64,000 bases of DNA from Zoogloeaceae bacterium G21618-S1. GTDB lineage: Bacteria > Pseudomonadota > Gammaproteobacteria > Burkholderiales > Rhodocyclaceae. The DNA is taken from assembly GCA_027214125.1 (NCBI GenBank), contig JAPWHF010000010.1, positions 1 through 64,000 on the forward strand, in the 5' to 3' direction. This document shows, in pieces, positions 16,393-27,000 of the stretch (its first letter is position 1; each line of letters begins with the position of its first letter). The notes under the pieces were generated by a model. The model did not search any database and had not been told where the DNA came from. It worked only from the letters and a program-made list of their open reading frames with translations. The translations under genes and the position numbers were made by a program.

Positions 16393-17313
16393 TCAGCACT
16401 CCAGAAGATCGAGGATAGACTCTTTGTAGCAAAACACTTTGATGTTCGCCTTTCTTTCCTGGTAGGCCATCAGGACGGCATCTTTTGTCTGCTTGTCATC
16501 TGCAGGGTGGTAGCTTTCCAGGCCAATAAAAATGTCCTCCACCCAGCCATCCGCAAAATCGAAAGCCAAGCTGCAAAGCTTTTTCAGGGAGTCCTCCGAA
16601 AAGGCTTGCTTGGCGTATAAGCAGAGGGACGGCTTTTCGCCCAGCATGAATCTGATAGGGATAAGATCGGAGGCTATGATTTCGATCGGCAGTAGATCGC
16701 CATAGCGCTCATCAGCAGAAGCGATGACATTCCCAAGCTTGGGGTAGTAGAAGTGGTACTCCTTGCCCTGCTCGAGTGCTCTGAAATGGCTGATGGCCTC
16801 TTTGATGAAAGAAGCGCGCGACATATCTACGAGATAAATCGGGCAGTTCGATGACAAATCCAGCTGGATATGACTCAGTGAGGGCTTGATATCTTTGTCC
16901 AGGCTTTTCCTGTCCCCGTGAAGCCACACAAGCAGCCCCACATGTTTTTTTTGCCTGCGGCCTTGGAAAGTCTGTAATTTTTTTGAAATCTCAGCGCTGA
17001 TTTTTGAGCAGGAGACTATCTCGTCAAGCTCAGACAAGTGTTTTTTGAATGCAGTTCTGACGCCCTGATCTCCTTTGGGGTAGCCATTTTTAGAATTTTT
17101 GGATGAGACATATATAACATCAGTCCGGCTGTCATGTAGAGGGTTGTCATAGATGAAAAAGAAGTCATTCCCGTGAGTTTTCTCTCGATTATGAGACTTG
17201 TTATTGCATGGAACACTGACGCCCTTCAGAGGATTGCTCCAGCCAATCATCCTCAAAAGCTCTTCTGTGATTTTTTCTCCGTTCTCGCCGGAGGTTTTTG
17301 ATGACTCACCCAT
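16393..17313 (-). CDS. Second gene of putative defence operon; GapS4a-like, possible PD-(D/E)XK-fold nuclease (tentative)
   Basis: 306 residues starting MGESSKTSGENGEKITEELLRMIGW, with the Glu-rich first helix typical of restriction-endonuclease-like folds. Next come CNNKSHNREKTHGNDFFFIYDNPL and SRTDVIYVSSKNS, where D...SSK occupies the place of the D...(E/Q)xK active site. The second half (VGLLVWLHGD, PIYLVDMSRASFIKEAI, LPIEIIASDLIPIRFM) is α/β. The pattern and order resemble the A component of GAPS4 as I remember it. The ATG overlaps the upstream gene by 8 bp, with GAGG six bases before it. AT-rich codon use points to recent transfer. Confidence 0.58.
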   Translation of the reverse strand: MGESSKTSGENGEKITEELLRMIGWSNPLKGVSVPCNNKSHNREKTHGNDFFFIYDNPLHDSRTDVIYVSSKNSKNGYPKGDQGVRTAFKKHLSELDEIVSCSKISAEISKKLQTFQGRRQKKHVGLLVWLHGDRKSLDKDIKPSLSHIQLDLSSNCPIYLVDMSRASFIKEAISHFRALEQGKEYHFYYPKLGNVIASADERYGDLLPIEIIASDLIPIRFMLGEKPSLCLYAKQAFSEDSLKKLCSLAFDFADGWVEDIFIGLESYHPADDKQTKDAVLMAYQERKANIKVFCYKESILDLLEC

Positions 17314-18313
17314 TGTTGTCCTCTAGCATCACGTCTATTTGTAGTGTTCGACCATTGATCTTGAAATCCACATTTTTGAATGAAAGATTATTGGGAATAG
17401 TCAAGACTATGTCTTGGCCTAGGTCAATACGGCTCAATGCCTTCTTAAGCTTTGCTCCAAGACTTTTGGCCGACACGCTCATCTCTTTGGGATTTACCAG
17501 TCCTTTTCGTTCAACGATTCGATTCAGTTCAGTATCCCATACATCGGGTGAGACATAATTATTTGAGACCTCCTTGATGTCATTGCTCAGAACTTCATCT
17601 CTATCTGCACATAAAGCGGCTACTTCACGGCCGAATTCCTGCCGTGCAATGGGGCTTTCAATGCTTTCTCGAACCTTTTCTATTAGTCCAATGGTAAGGG
17701 CAGACTTTGTACTTTCATTGGGAAGTTGTTTTGCTTTCAGGAAGTCGTCAATCCAGTATTTTGTGCGACTACTCAAGCGGTCAATTGCGAAAATGGTTTC
17801 AGATCCGTCAACAATCAGAACCCCTTTGTCGATGAGGTCGGGGTTAATGCCGCTGGAGACTTCAAGTTGCCCAGTTTCGCCGTCTGTATGGGCTGATATG
17901 TACTGTTGTTTTGATTCTGACTTGTAGATACCTATTGCAGAACTGTACTTGCCATCCACCTTAATTCGGTCAAACAGAATGACAAATAGATCGCCTGCTG
18001 CGATGTTGGGATGATGTGCGGAGGTGTACAAGTGGGTGGCCAAATTTTTCGAAAGCTCCAGGAAGGAGATTTTCTGAGAGAAAAAGGCAGATGTATGATG
18101 CGCCACGTCGTTGAGTGCTATGTCGCTTTCATGGGTGAGCACATACTGGTTCTTGCCACTAACAATGCCACGCAAATAGCCGCCGAGTATTAGGTTTGAG
18201 ATGCTGTCCGTCAGGGTGAAGCATTGACCCGCCAAGACCAACGGCTCCTCTCTCAGGCGGTTTCCAACCTGGTGCAAGATGACCGATTGGACAACAGATT
18301 CACCAATCTCCAT
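17306..18313 (-). CDS. NdpA/NA37-like nucleoid-associated protein, first gene of putative defence operon
   Basis: 335 residues. The family signature is VILHQVGNRLREEPLVLAGQ, an ISFLELSKNLATHLYTSAHHPNIAAGDLFVILF block, then DGKYSSAIGIYKSESKQQYI and a C-terminal LGAKLKKALSRIDLGQDIVLTIPNNLSF. This layout is that of nucleoid-associated proteins of the NA37 family (E. coli YejK/NdpA and relatives in Bacteroidetes). The start at ATG 18313 has a near-ideal AGGAGG ribosome site. It leads a tight three-gene operon; standard housekeeping ndpA is not normally in such a setting. It probably binds DNA, and in this context may sense or mark it. Confidence 0.8.
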   Translation of the reverse strand: MEIGESVVQSVILHQVGNRLREEPLVLAGQCFTLTDSISNLILGGYLRGIVSGKNQYVLTHESDIALNDVAHHTSAFFSQKISFLELSKNLATHLYTSAHHPNIAAGDLFVILFDRIKVDGKYSSAIGIYKSESKQQYISAHTDGETGQLEVSSGINPDLIDKGVLIVDGSETIFAIDRLSSRTKYWIDDFLKAKQLPNESTKSALTIGLIEKVRESIESPIARQEFGREVAALCADRDEVLSNDIKEVSNNYVSPDVWDTELNRIVERKGLVNPKEMSVSAKSLGAKLKKALSRIDLGQDIVLTIPNNLSFKNVDFKINGRTLQIDVMLEDNNG

Positions 18314-18642
18314 TGACTCCTCCTTTATTTCATTGCGGGTTGTGGTCTGGCTGATTGTGTCAAATCTCTCTCAGATTCCGGTCAATTCAAGGCAATGTGC
18401 TCATGCCAAGCTTCCCGTTTCCAGCTTCATGGCGAATGTACCTATTCGGCATACTCGAGGGGCTTCCAACACAGAAGACTTGTGCGGGGGATCAGGGGGC
18501 TGGTCGTGAAATTTAACATTTGAGCGGGTCAGATCGTTTCGGATCACGAAGGTGCTCAACCGATCCGAGTCAATCACTATCGACGTGGCGCGATCCATGA
18601 CGAAGAAGTATATGCCTGAAGAATCGCCAATGCACCTATCTA
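18314..18642. other. Gene-free leader of the defence-like operon
   Basis: No convincing coding frame. The first ~100 bp upstream of 18313 are A+T-rich and hold candidate promoter elements on the minus strand (GAATTGACCGG, GATTTGACACAAT), none convincing as a pair. At 18496-18521 the sequence GTGAAATTTAACATTT resembles the right end of the 127-bp repeat in inverted orientation, but the match is short. Confidence 0.4.
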
Positions 18643-18862
18643 GTGGGGCAAGACCGACCCGCCCTCTGCCGTGCCAACCGGAGGATGCGCCGGGCGGAAA
18701 GAGGGGCTTCGCTGTTTGAGCCCGTAGGGCGAGTTTGCGAAGCACCCCGCCCGGCGTGTCCGGAGGGCGGGGACCCCGCAGGGGCGCGAAAGTGGGCCGT
18801 GCTTCTTTGCCTAGCTTTCTTGCACGAGCAAGAAAGTAGGTCGCCCGCCGGGGCGAAACCCG
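18643..18862. repeat. Conserved GC-rich intergenic repeat with CTTTCTTGC hairpin
   Basis: The stretch includes AGAGGGGCTTCGCTGTTTGAGCC, GGGCGAGTTTGCGAAGC, GGGGACCCCGCAGGGGCG and the perfect hairpin CTTTCTTGC-ACGA-GCAAGAAAG (18817-18838), followed by GTAGGTCGCCCGCCGGGGCGAAA. I recognise this order of blocks as an intergenic element recurrent in many betaproteobacterial genomes, where it is often mis-annotated as short hypothetical proteins. Function unknown. Confidence 0.6.
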
Positions 18863-19022
18863 GGCAACGAACCTCTGATATGCGCAACGTGTTGCCGCAC
18901 TGAACCACGCTTGGGTGCGCCGGAAATTGGACCAAAGGCGCCTACAGTTGTTTGTCGTGCAGTGCGTGCCGACAAAGTCGGAATGGTGGGCGGTGAAGCT
19001 GACCACCCTACGCACCACCTTC
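18863..19022. other. Remaining gene-free spacer before the lipoprotein
   Basis: Nothing coding is supported. A short REP-like segment (GTGGGCGGTGAAGCTGACCACCCTACGC, 18985-19012) with GTGG/CCAC complementarity lies at its right end. Confidence 0.35.
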
Positions 19023-19361
19023 CTAGTCTCGGCATCGAATCATGATGCTTTTAGTGCTGAAGGCTCCACCGTAGACAAAACTCTGTCCCTGAAATCCTTG
19101 GGCAGTCCCTCCGAAACTCGAACTGCCAACCGCCATAGGCACTACGAGTCCTTCGCGATTCAGCAGGTCGTAACCTCGGGCGCCACACAACTCACCGGCC
19201 TTTTCAAAGCACACGTTGATTCCGACGGCGGCTCCATCGCAACTAACGCTGTAGCCCTTTGCACCATTCGGCAAATAAATTTCCTTCGAAATCGCGCAGC
19301 CTTGCAACGTTATGGCGTTCAACAGAAATAGCGTGATAACGGTACATGACCTCGGTTGCAC
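19023..19361 (-). CDS. Small lipoprotein downstream of tpsB
   Basis: 112 residues with a lipoprotein signal (TVITLFLLNAITLQGC, lipobox LQGC). The mature part is IYLPNGAKGYSVSCDGAAVGINVCFEKAGELCGARGYDLLNREG, containing three Cys in a short space, as in widespread small secreted lipoproteins of unknown function. The start appears to be GTG 19361, with no good ribosome site, 13 bp after the tpsB stop; it may depend on read-through from tpsB. Whether it helps secretion of the adhesin is unknown. Confidence 0.7.
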   Translation of the reverse strand: MQPRSCTVITLFLLNAITLQGCAISKEIYLPNGAKGYSVSCDGAAVGINVCFEKAGELCGARGYDLLNREGLVVPMAVGSSSFGGTAQGFQGQSFVYGGAFSTKSIMIRCRD

Positions 19362-19374
19362 AAAAACCCACTCC

Positions 19375-21054
19375 CTAGTTCAACGCAATATTCAAAGACA
19401 CATGCGCTCTTGGCCGCTTGTCATGCAACTCCGCCGGGTTGCCACGAATCGGCTGACCAATGACGATGCGCCCGGTCACCTTTTCGGAGAAGTCGAACAG
19501 CACCCCGACCCCGACGCTGGTGAGGTAATCGTCATGCGTGCTCTCCTTCAGGTTGCCCGGCCGGTAAGGCAGCGCACCGCCGTGGTCGATGAAGACGATG
19601 CCGTGCAGGGTCGGGCCGTCGGGGTCGGCGGCCTGGTATTCCTCGAGGGTGCGGCCGATGCGTAGTTCGGCGGAAACGAAGTAGCCGTTGCGGCCCGAGA
19701 GCAGGCCTTCGGAGAAGCCGCGCACGGTGTAGGCGCCGCCGATCTGGAACAGTTCGCTGGCGGGCAGGAAGCGGGTGTCGGACAGTTGCAGGCCGCCGCG
19801 CAGCAGGAGCTGGAAGCGTTCGGAGAGGCGGTCGAAACGGGTGGCGCTGCCGCGGTAGTAGAGGAAGCCTTGCTCGCCGCCCAGCGCAGTGATGCCGGAG
19901 GCAAGCGAGTGGTCGACATACCAGGCGGTGTCGTCGCTCTGGTGTTCGCCGGAGATGCCGGCGGTGAACACGCGCAGGTTGAGTTTTTCTTGCTCCAGGC
20001 CGCCGAAGGCGCTGGACGATTCGCGGGCCGAGAGGCGGCCGTAGACCGACCACATGTCTTCGAGCGTGACGATGAGCGGGTAGGTGAGCCCGGCGGTGAA
20101 GTCGCTGGAACTGCCGGTGATGTCGAGCGGTTCGAAGGGGCCGTCGACGATGCTGATGTTGCCCTTGCTGGCCGAGAGGTCGAGGCGCAGGTCGTGCCAG
20201 TCGAGGGGCAGCGAGTAGGACAGCGCGTAGTTTTCGGAGCCCTCGGTGCGGGTGGCGAGGAACTGCAGGGTGTCGCTGCGGCCCATCAGGTTGGCGAAGC
20301 GGGCGTTGAAGCCGCCCCGGGTTTCGCCCACGGTGTCGCGCCCGGCGTTGTCGAAGAACACCGAGAACTTGGTGCGCGGGGGCTCGACGGCGGTGATTTC
20401 GACATCGGTGGTGCCGAACTTGCTGCCGGCCACCACGCCGGCGCGCAGCTGGGTGCTGTGCAGGCGGTTGAAGCGCACCAGCGCGGATTCGAGCACGGGC
20501 ACGGAGAGTAGTTCGTCGGCTTCGAGCGCGACGCGGTCGGTGATGAAGGCGGGGTCGATGGCCTCGGCGCCGTTGACGCGCACTTCGCCCACACGGGCTT
20601 CGACCAGGCGGAAGCGCACCAGACCGTCCTTGATGGTTTGCGGCGGCAGGATGGCGCGCGCGGTGGCCTGGCCGGCGGCGGTGTAGAGCGCGTTGAGCGC
20701 GTCGATGGCCTGCTGCAGGTCGGCGAGGCTGACCGTCTGCCCTTCGAGTGGGTCGATGATGGCGTCGATCTGTGCCTGGGTGAGGATCTCGGAGCGGTCG
20801 ATGAGGATCTGCTCGACGCGGATGGTCTTGGCCGTGCTGGCCGGTGCTGCCGGACCGCCTTGCGGCACCGAGATTTCGGGGGCCACGGGGCGTTGCTGGA
20901 TGCGTTCGTCACGCAGTCGCCGCTCGAGCTCCTGTTGCTGTTGCTGCTGGATGGCGCCCGGCGATTCTGCCGTGCCGGGGGTCTGCGCCATGACCAGCGA
21001 AGTGGCCATCATCAGCCCCAGTCCTGCGGCTTGCCGCGTGATCGTTCCCTGCAT
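19375..21054 (-). CDS. TpsB outer-membrane transporter of two-partner secretion (ShlB/FhaC/HecB family)
   Basis: TpsB proteins secrete their TpsA partner through the outer membrane. The 559-residue precursor has a signal peptide (GLGLMMATSLVMAQ), a Gln-rich plug-helix/linker (QQQQQQELERRLRDERIQQ), two POTRA domains (ILTQAQIDAIIDPLEGQTVSLADLQQAID..., then VRFRLVEARVGEVRVNG) and a β-barrel. Loop 6 carries the invariant VRGF motif (Arg about residue 445: AYTVRGFSEGLLSG). The last strand ends in IALN, with terminal polar Asn rather than Phe. Start ATG 21054 has GGGGAG at good spacing; ATG 21075 overlaps the tpsA stop but has no ribosome site. It lies 17 bp after tpsA. Confidence 0.94.
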   Translation of the reverse strand: MQGTITRQAAGLGLMMATSLVMAQTPGTAESPGAIQQQQQQELERRLRDERIQQRPVAPEISVPQGGPAAPASTAKTIRVEQILIDRSEILTQAQIDAIIDPLEGQTVSLADLQQAIDALNALYTAAGQATARAILPPQTIKDGLVRFRLVEARVGEVRVNGAEAIDPAFITDRVALEADELLSVPVLESALVRFNRLHSTQLRAGVVAGSKFGTTDVEITAVEPPRTKFSVFFDNAGRDTVGETRGGFNARFANLMGRSDTLQFLATRTEGSENYALSYSLPLDWHDLRLDLSASKGNISIVDGPFEPLDITGSSSDFTAGLTYPLIVTLEDMWSVYGRLSARESSSAFGGLEQEKLNLRVFTAGISGEHQSDDTAWYVDHSLASGITALGGEQGFLYYRGSATRFDRLSERFQLLLRGGLQLSDTRFLPASELFQIGGAYTVRGFSEGLLSGRNGYFVSAELRIGRTLEEYQAADPDGPTLHGIVFIDHGGALPYRPGNLKESTHDDYLTSVGVGVLFDFSEKVTGRIVIGQPIRGNPAELHDKRPRAHVSLNIALN

Positions 21055-21071
21055 TGATTGTCTCCCCTTCC

Positions 21072-24000
21072 TCATAGGTCTTCGCAGGCGTTCGGCTCGC
21101 CCGGCTTGCCGCAGTCGAACAGGTCCGGATCGACGAATACCAGGCCACCCGAGGCGGTGGCGTAGTTTTCGGCAGCGCCGGCGGCAACGCGGTTGCTCTT
21201 GTCGTTCTTCGATTGATGATCCAGCGCGTTGAGCTGGCCGCGGCTGCGCAGGTCGGCCACGCCGCCCGGATTGCTGAACACCACCTTACGCGGATTCTTG
21301 GTGATGATGTAGGCGCCGATGAGGGCCGACTCGGGCGTGACGACCATGTCGTAGAGCCCGCTCAGCGTAAAGGCGCGCACATCGAAGCCGGGCTGGAAGG
21401 CGCGGTTCTGGTGGTCGACCCGGATCGCGAAGGCCGGTGTGTAGAAGGCCGCGTAGTCGCCCAGCTGGCCGTCGAGCACCGTGAACAAGGGCGTGGTGGC
21501 GGTGACGTTGCTGGTGGTGGCCTTGAGCGTGTCGATGGTGATGGCGGTGCCGCTGTCGAGCACCAGTTTGACGTCGCTGGCCGGCAGGCCGCGGTAGCCG
21601 AAGGCGCTGACGGTCAAGGGTGTGCTGGCGTCGGGGGCCGAGGCGGTTACGTCGATCTGGTCGGCGGACACGATGAGCTGCGGCGTGGTGACCGAGATCG
21701 GGGTCGGCCCGCCCACGCTGTCGGGCGCGGTCATGACGACCGAGGTGCCGGCCGAGATGGCCGGGGTGACGGTGGATTCGGACAGCACGCTGCCGGAGCC
21801 GTCGCTGCCGGCGTCGATGCGTACCGTGGTGGCGGCGGCAATGCTGGCGGCCGCGCCCAGGGTGACATCATCGTCGGCGCCGAGCGTGACCGAGCCGGCC
21901 TTGACCGTGCCTTCAACATCCAGACTGCCGGCGTTGGCAAAGAAGGCGAAGGGGCCGTTGGTGGTGATGTCGCCGATGCGGCCCGGCACGCCGACGCTGG
22001 CCAGATAGATGCCCAGCGGGGCCATGGCGTTGAGCACGCCGTCGCGGGCGACATTGACCTCCAGCGCGCCGTTGGCGTCGGCCGGGATGCCGATGGTGGT
22101 GCCGGCGGACAGATTGACGTTGTGCCCCTGGATGTTGAGCTTGGTGTCGTGCCCGGCATCGAGGATGGCCCCCGGCGCGGACAGGGTGACGTCCTGCTGG
22201 CTATACACGGTGCCGACGTCCATGTCGCCGCTCAGCTCGGTGATGAAGATGTCACCGCGCGCGCGGGCATCGAACAAGGCGCCGTCGGCCAGATCGACCA
22301 CGATTGGCGCCAGTGCGCTGCCGATGCCGCCCTGACCGCCCTCGAGAACCATGTCGGTGGCGACGATCGCCGCCGTGCCGGCCGGCGCGATGCTGCTGAT
22401 GCCGTCGGACGACTTGATGCGCACATCGCCCGGCGAGCGCACCTGCGAGATGACCACCGGCGCTTCGCTGCCGAGCAGGATCTTGTCGCCGGCGATGGCG
22501 GTCAGGCCGGTGCTGGCGGTGATGTCGACATCGTCCTGGCGGCGGATGCGGATCTCGCTGTCGGTGAGCGTGAAGTCGCGCGCCTCGGCGGTGAGCAGGG
22601 CGAGCTTCTCTTCATCGGTCAGCGTGTCCGGGTTGGTGCCGCGGGCAATGACGAAGTCGCCGACGCTTTGACCAATGCTGCCGGCCACGTTGAGCGCCAC
22701 GTTACGGCCGATCACGTTGGCTTGCTCGATCGTGATTTCGGTGTCGGTCACCGGGCGGAACAGGCCGGCGCTGAGGGCCGTCTTCAGTTGCTGGTCGGTC
22801 CACACCGCACCGTCGCGCAGGTCCGATTCTTCAGTGGTGCTGGCGGTGTAGGTGAAGCCCGGGTTGAACGGGCTGCCGCCAAAGCGGGCATGGCTGTCAT
22901 GGTAGAAGGCGGTCTGCTCGGCTTCGTAAGTACGGATGTCGGCGTCGTTCCAGCCGTTGGCGGTCTTAAGTGCGCTGGCGGTGCTGGTGTCGAGTTTGAA
23001 GGTGAAGCCGGGGTTGTAGGCGTCAGCCACCCATGTGCCGTTCTCGTCGTGGACCTTGCGCATGTCCCAATAGGCGCGGTAGTCGTTCTTGACGCCGGCT
23101 TCGAAGTTGGCCACGGTCTCGTCGGCCGCGGCCTTGGCCGGGTCGCCACGCAGACGCATGCTGTCCCACAGCGAGAGCAGTTCGGCGGCGGTCTTGTCGT
23201 CCGCCTGTTCGATGGTGTTGGCGTCGACCAGGTTGCCGGTCGGCACATCCAGCGTCACGTCACCGGTTTGCGATTCGATCTTGCCGGCGCGCAGGTCGCC
23301 GGCCGTCTCGACCAGCACGATGTCGCCGTTGGCCAGCGCGGAGACCACGCCGTCACCGAGGTTGTCGATGCGGATCGGTGCGCCGCCGTTGGCGATGTCG
23401 CCGCTTTCGCTGACCAGATTGACGCCGTAGCCGCTGATGGTCACCGTCGGTGTGGTGGTCAGCAGGTGGCGGTCGGCGGACAGCGAGACGGCGCCGGTGG
23501 CCGAGCTGGCCGCGGCCACGCGCAGGTCGCCGCCGATTTCCATCACGTTGGCGCCGCTGTGGCCGTTGATCCAGATCTGGCCGTCGGTGCCGCCGAGCGC
23601 GGCGTCGGTGAGGTCGACCCGCACCGGCTGGGCAGCGGTGCCGACCGCGCCGTTGGCGCTGTTGAGGATGACGTTGCTGCCGACGATGTAGCCCGCGTCA
23701 GAGAGGCTGGCCATGCCGCCACCGGCGTTGATCAGCGTATCGCCGGCCACGCTGCGCACCAGGCCGTTGAACAGCACCTGCCCGGTGGTCGAATTGACCG
23801 TGACGTTGGAGGTGTCGTAGCCGGTGAAGTTGATGTCGATGCGGTTCGACGCGTTGAGGCTGTGGTTGAAGTACTCGTACACCGTCCACTTGTAGGTGGT
23901 GGTGAGGGTCACCTGCTCGTAGATGGCCACGTCGCAGAAGCCGATGCACACCCGGTTGCTTTCGGTCGGGCCGGCGGTCTTGACCTTGCCGGTGGTCGAT

Positions 24001-27000
24001 TGGGTGTAGTTCATCTTGTACTGGTCGGAGCCACCGCCAATCGACAGCCAGTCGCCGGTCAGGCGGTCGGTATAGACGGGCGTCCCCGGGGTGATCTTGT
24101 CCGGGTCGTCGGTGTCGGCCCAGGCCCAGTCGGCACCGAGCAGGATCTTCTTGGTGTAGATCCGGTCTTCGGTCCATTGTTGCTTGCGGCCGTTGATCCA
24201 GTTGAAGCGGCGGTTGGCCACCGGGTCGTAGTAGCCGCTGCGGCCGGTGGTGCTCGACACCTGGTAGGTCGGGTTGCCGTCGGCATCGGTGGTTCGGCTG
24301 TCCTTGACCACCACGGCATCGCCGAGGCGGCTGATCAGGGTCACCAGTGGCACGCCGGCGTTGGTGGTGCCGCTCATGTCGGCGCTGCCCGGGATGATCA
24401 CCCGCTTGGCCAGGTCGGTGATCTTGATCGTGCCTTCGACGCCGGGGCCGGTGTCGAGGCGGTTGAGCACCACGTCGTAGTTGCTGGTGTTGTTGACCGT
24501 GATGCGGCCGTAGCCGTCGAGCACCTTCAACTGCCCGTTGCCGGTGGAGAAGATGTTGCCGAACAGCTCCATGTGGCCGCCGCCCATGCGCACGTTGTTC
24601 AGTTCGAGGCGGTCGTTGGCCAGGTCGTAGCGCACCTTGATGTCGCTGCTCGCCGGGTCCGGGGCGTTGAGGTCGAGATACTGCGGCGCCGTGTCCGGGT
24701 TGGCCAGATACGCGGCCTTGGCGGTGGCGATGGCGCCGGCCTTGGCGCTGACCAGGCCGTTGGTGATGTTGATGCCGCGATCGGGCAGGCCGGCCTGGAT
24801 CAGGCCGTTGATGTTGAGCTTCTCGCCGCTGATGTACACATTGTTGCCGGCGATCGTGGTGCTGCACCGGTCGCCGGTGCAAAGATGCGGCGTGCTGTTG
24901 GTGCTGTAGTCGCCGGCGGCGCTGTCGGCGCTGTCCGAGCCGCCCAGGGCGATGGCGGCGTTCTCTCGGTTGTCCGGCAGGGTGCCCAGCTGGCTGATCG
25001 GGTTGCCGCCCTGGTGGGTGAAGCCCGGCGTGTAGGTCTGGATGAAGTCGCCGCCGGTGGCGATGTCCACCGTTTCGGCGTTGATCTTGGCCGAGGAGCG
25101 AATGGTGCCGTGGCTCTTGGCCTGGGCCAGCCCGCGCAGGTTGGTGATGTCGCCAAAGATCCACAGCTGGGCGGCGCCGTTCGGCGTCACGTCGGTGTCA
25201 TTGGTGTTCTCGATCCGGATCACCGGCTTGGCGGTGTTGAGCGCGCTGGTGACCGCCACGCCGGTGGTCTTGCCCAGTGCGTTGCGGGCGTTGATGTCAG
25301 TGGCCGAGGACACGCTGCGGCCATTGAACAAGACCTTGCCGCCATCGTCGTCCGGAATGGTCAGGGCGCTGGTGGTCATGAAGCGCGTCGACCGGTTTTC
25401 GACGTCGATGCGTACGTCGCCCGGCGCGGTCAGACTGCCGCCGCCGGTCATCGCGTCGCCGGTGACAGCCACATTGCCGGTGGTGGCGAGGATGGGATTG
25501 ACGTCCAGGAAGCCGACCCGCGTGTTTGCCCCCAGCGCGGCCAGCTGCGCCTCGAGGATGTCGGCGTCGTTGTCGAGCGCCAGCGCGTAATCGGCGGCGC
25601 TGACTTCGCCTTCGTAGTCGGTGGCTGCATTGCGCACCGCAATGGCGCGGTTGCGCAGCGCGGTGATCTCGGCCGACAGCAGATCCGACAGCAGCACGTT
25701 GTCGCGCAGGGTGTAGCTCACCTGCTCGGAGGTCACGGCCGTGTCGTCGGCATTGAAGGTGAGGAACTGGTGATGCCAGATGCCCGCCTCGACCACGCCA
25801 TCGACATTCACCGCCGAGCCCGGGTTGAACGGATTGTTGCTGTTGTCGGCGGTGGTGCCGGCGCGGATCTTGAGCGAGGAGGTATCGGCGCCAAAGAACT
25901 CGCCGATGGCCGACAAGACCTCGCGGTAGGCGTCGGTGCCTTCACCAAAACCGCGAACGGTGTGGGTGCCTTCGCTGGCGGTCAGATGCACGCTGCGCAC
26001 CGAGCGCACCTTGGCGCCGGTGGCGACATTGATGCTGTTGTGCTGGTTGATCTCGCCATGCGCCTGCGGGTCGTTTTCGATCGGCAGCGCGGTGCGGTTC
26101 CACAGGCGGGTGTCGGCATCGGCGTTGAGCTGGTTGCCGGTGCTGCGGTCGGTGCCGGCCATCAGGTGCACATCGTGCTCGGCCTGGATGTTGGCGCCGG
26201 TGGCGACATTGACCGTGTTGTCGGCCTTCACATAGGCGCGGCTGCGTCCCTCGGCGGCGCCGGCGACACCGTAGGTCTTGGAGCGGGTTTCGGCATTCAC
26301 GTCGGCGTCGGTGCGGGCTGACACGTTGATCTCGCCGTCGCTCACAATCGTCGCGCTGCCGATGCGGACGGTGCCGTCGTTGAGCTCGTTGTTGATCGTC
26401 GACTCGCTGCGGGCGATGGCGATGGCACCGCCCGAGTCGAGGCGGACGGAGTCGTGCGCATTGACCGTGTTGAGCGCCGCCACATTGAGCACGCCGCCGG
26501 TGTCGGTGCCGTTTTCGATGGTGATCGTGGCGCCGTCGCTGATATCGACGCTGGCCCGGTTGCGGAGGGTGCTGCGGCTGCTGGCCGCCGAGCCGTTGAG
26601 CAGTCCGCCCGCACCGGCATCGACCTGATAGCCCGCGCTGGGCTTGGTGATGGTGTTGCTGGCGGTGACGCGCAGCGCCTCGGTCTGCACGTTGAGGTTG
26701 CGGCCGATGGTGGCGTTGGTGTGGGTGTCTGCCGTGTTGGTCGCTTTCGCGCCCGAGTAGCCGACCGCCGAGGCGTTGGTGGAGTCGGCCTCGGCATCGA
26801 TCCGGGCTGCCTGGGTGGCGCTCACGTCGACACGCGTGGCCTTGATCTGGCCCGTGCCGCCCGCGGCCGTGCCAAGTGCTGCCGTGGTGTGAGTCGTGGT
26901 GTCGGTGGTGGCGTTGGCGGCCACCAGCGAACCCAGACCGCCGCTGCCGGCGACCGTGCTGGCGCGGTTGTCGTCGTTGCCGTTGGCGGTGACGTCGACG

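Noticed and set aside
18496-18521. Inverted copy of the 127-bp repeat bracketing the defence-like operon
   Set aside because: Similarity is limited to about 15 bases (TGAAAT..AACATTT) and the rest of the unit is not recognisable.
18401-19018. 205-codon minus-strand frame upstream of the defence-like operon
   Set aside because: Runs through the conserved GC-rich repeat and its hairpin; Arg/Pro-rich and without a start context.
21213-26321. 1702-codon plus-strand frame
   Set aside because: Lies entirely antisense to the tpsA/tpsB genes; repetitive Ala/Gly/Val/Asp/His sequence with no signal, domain or ribosome site.
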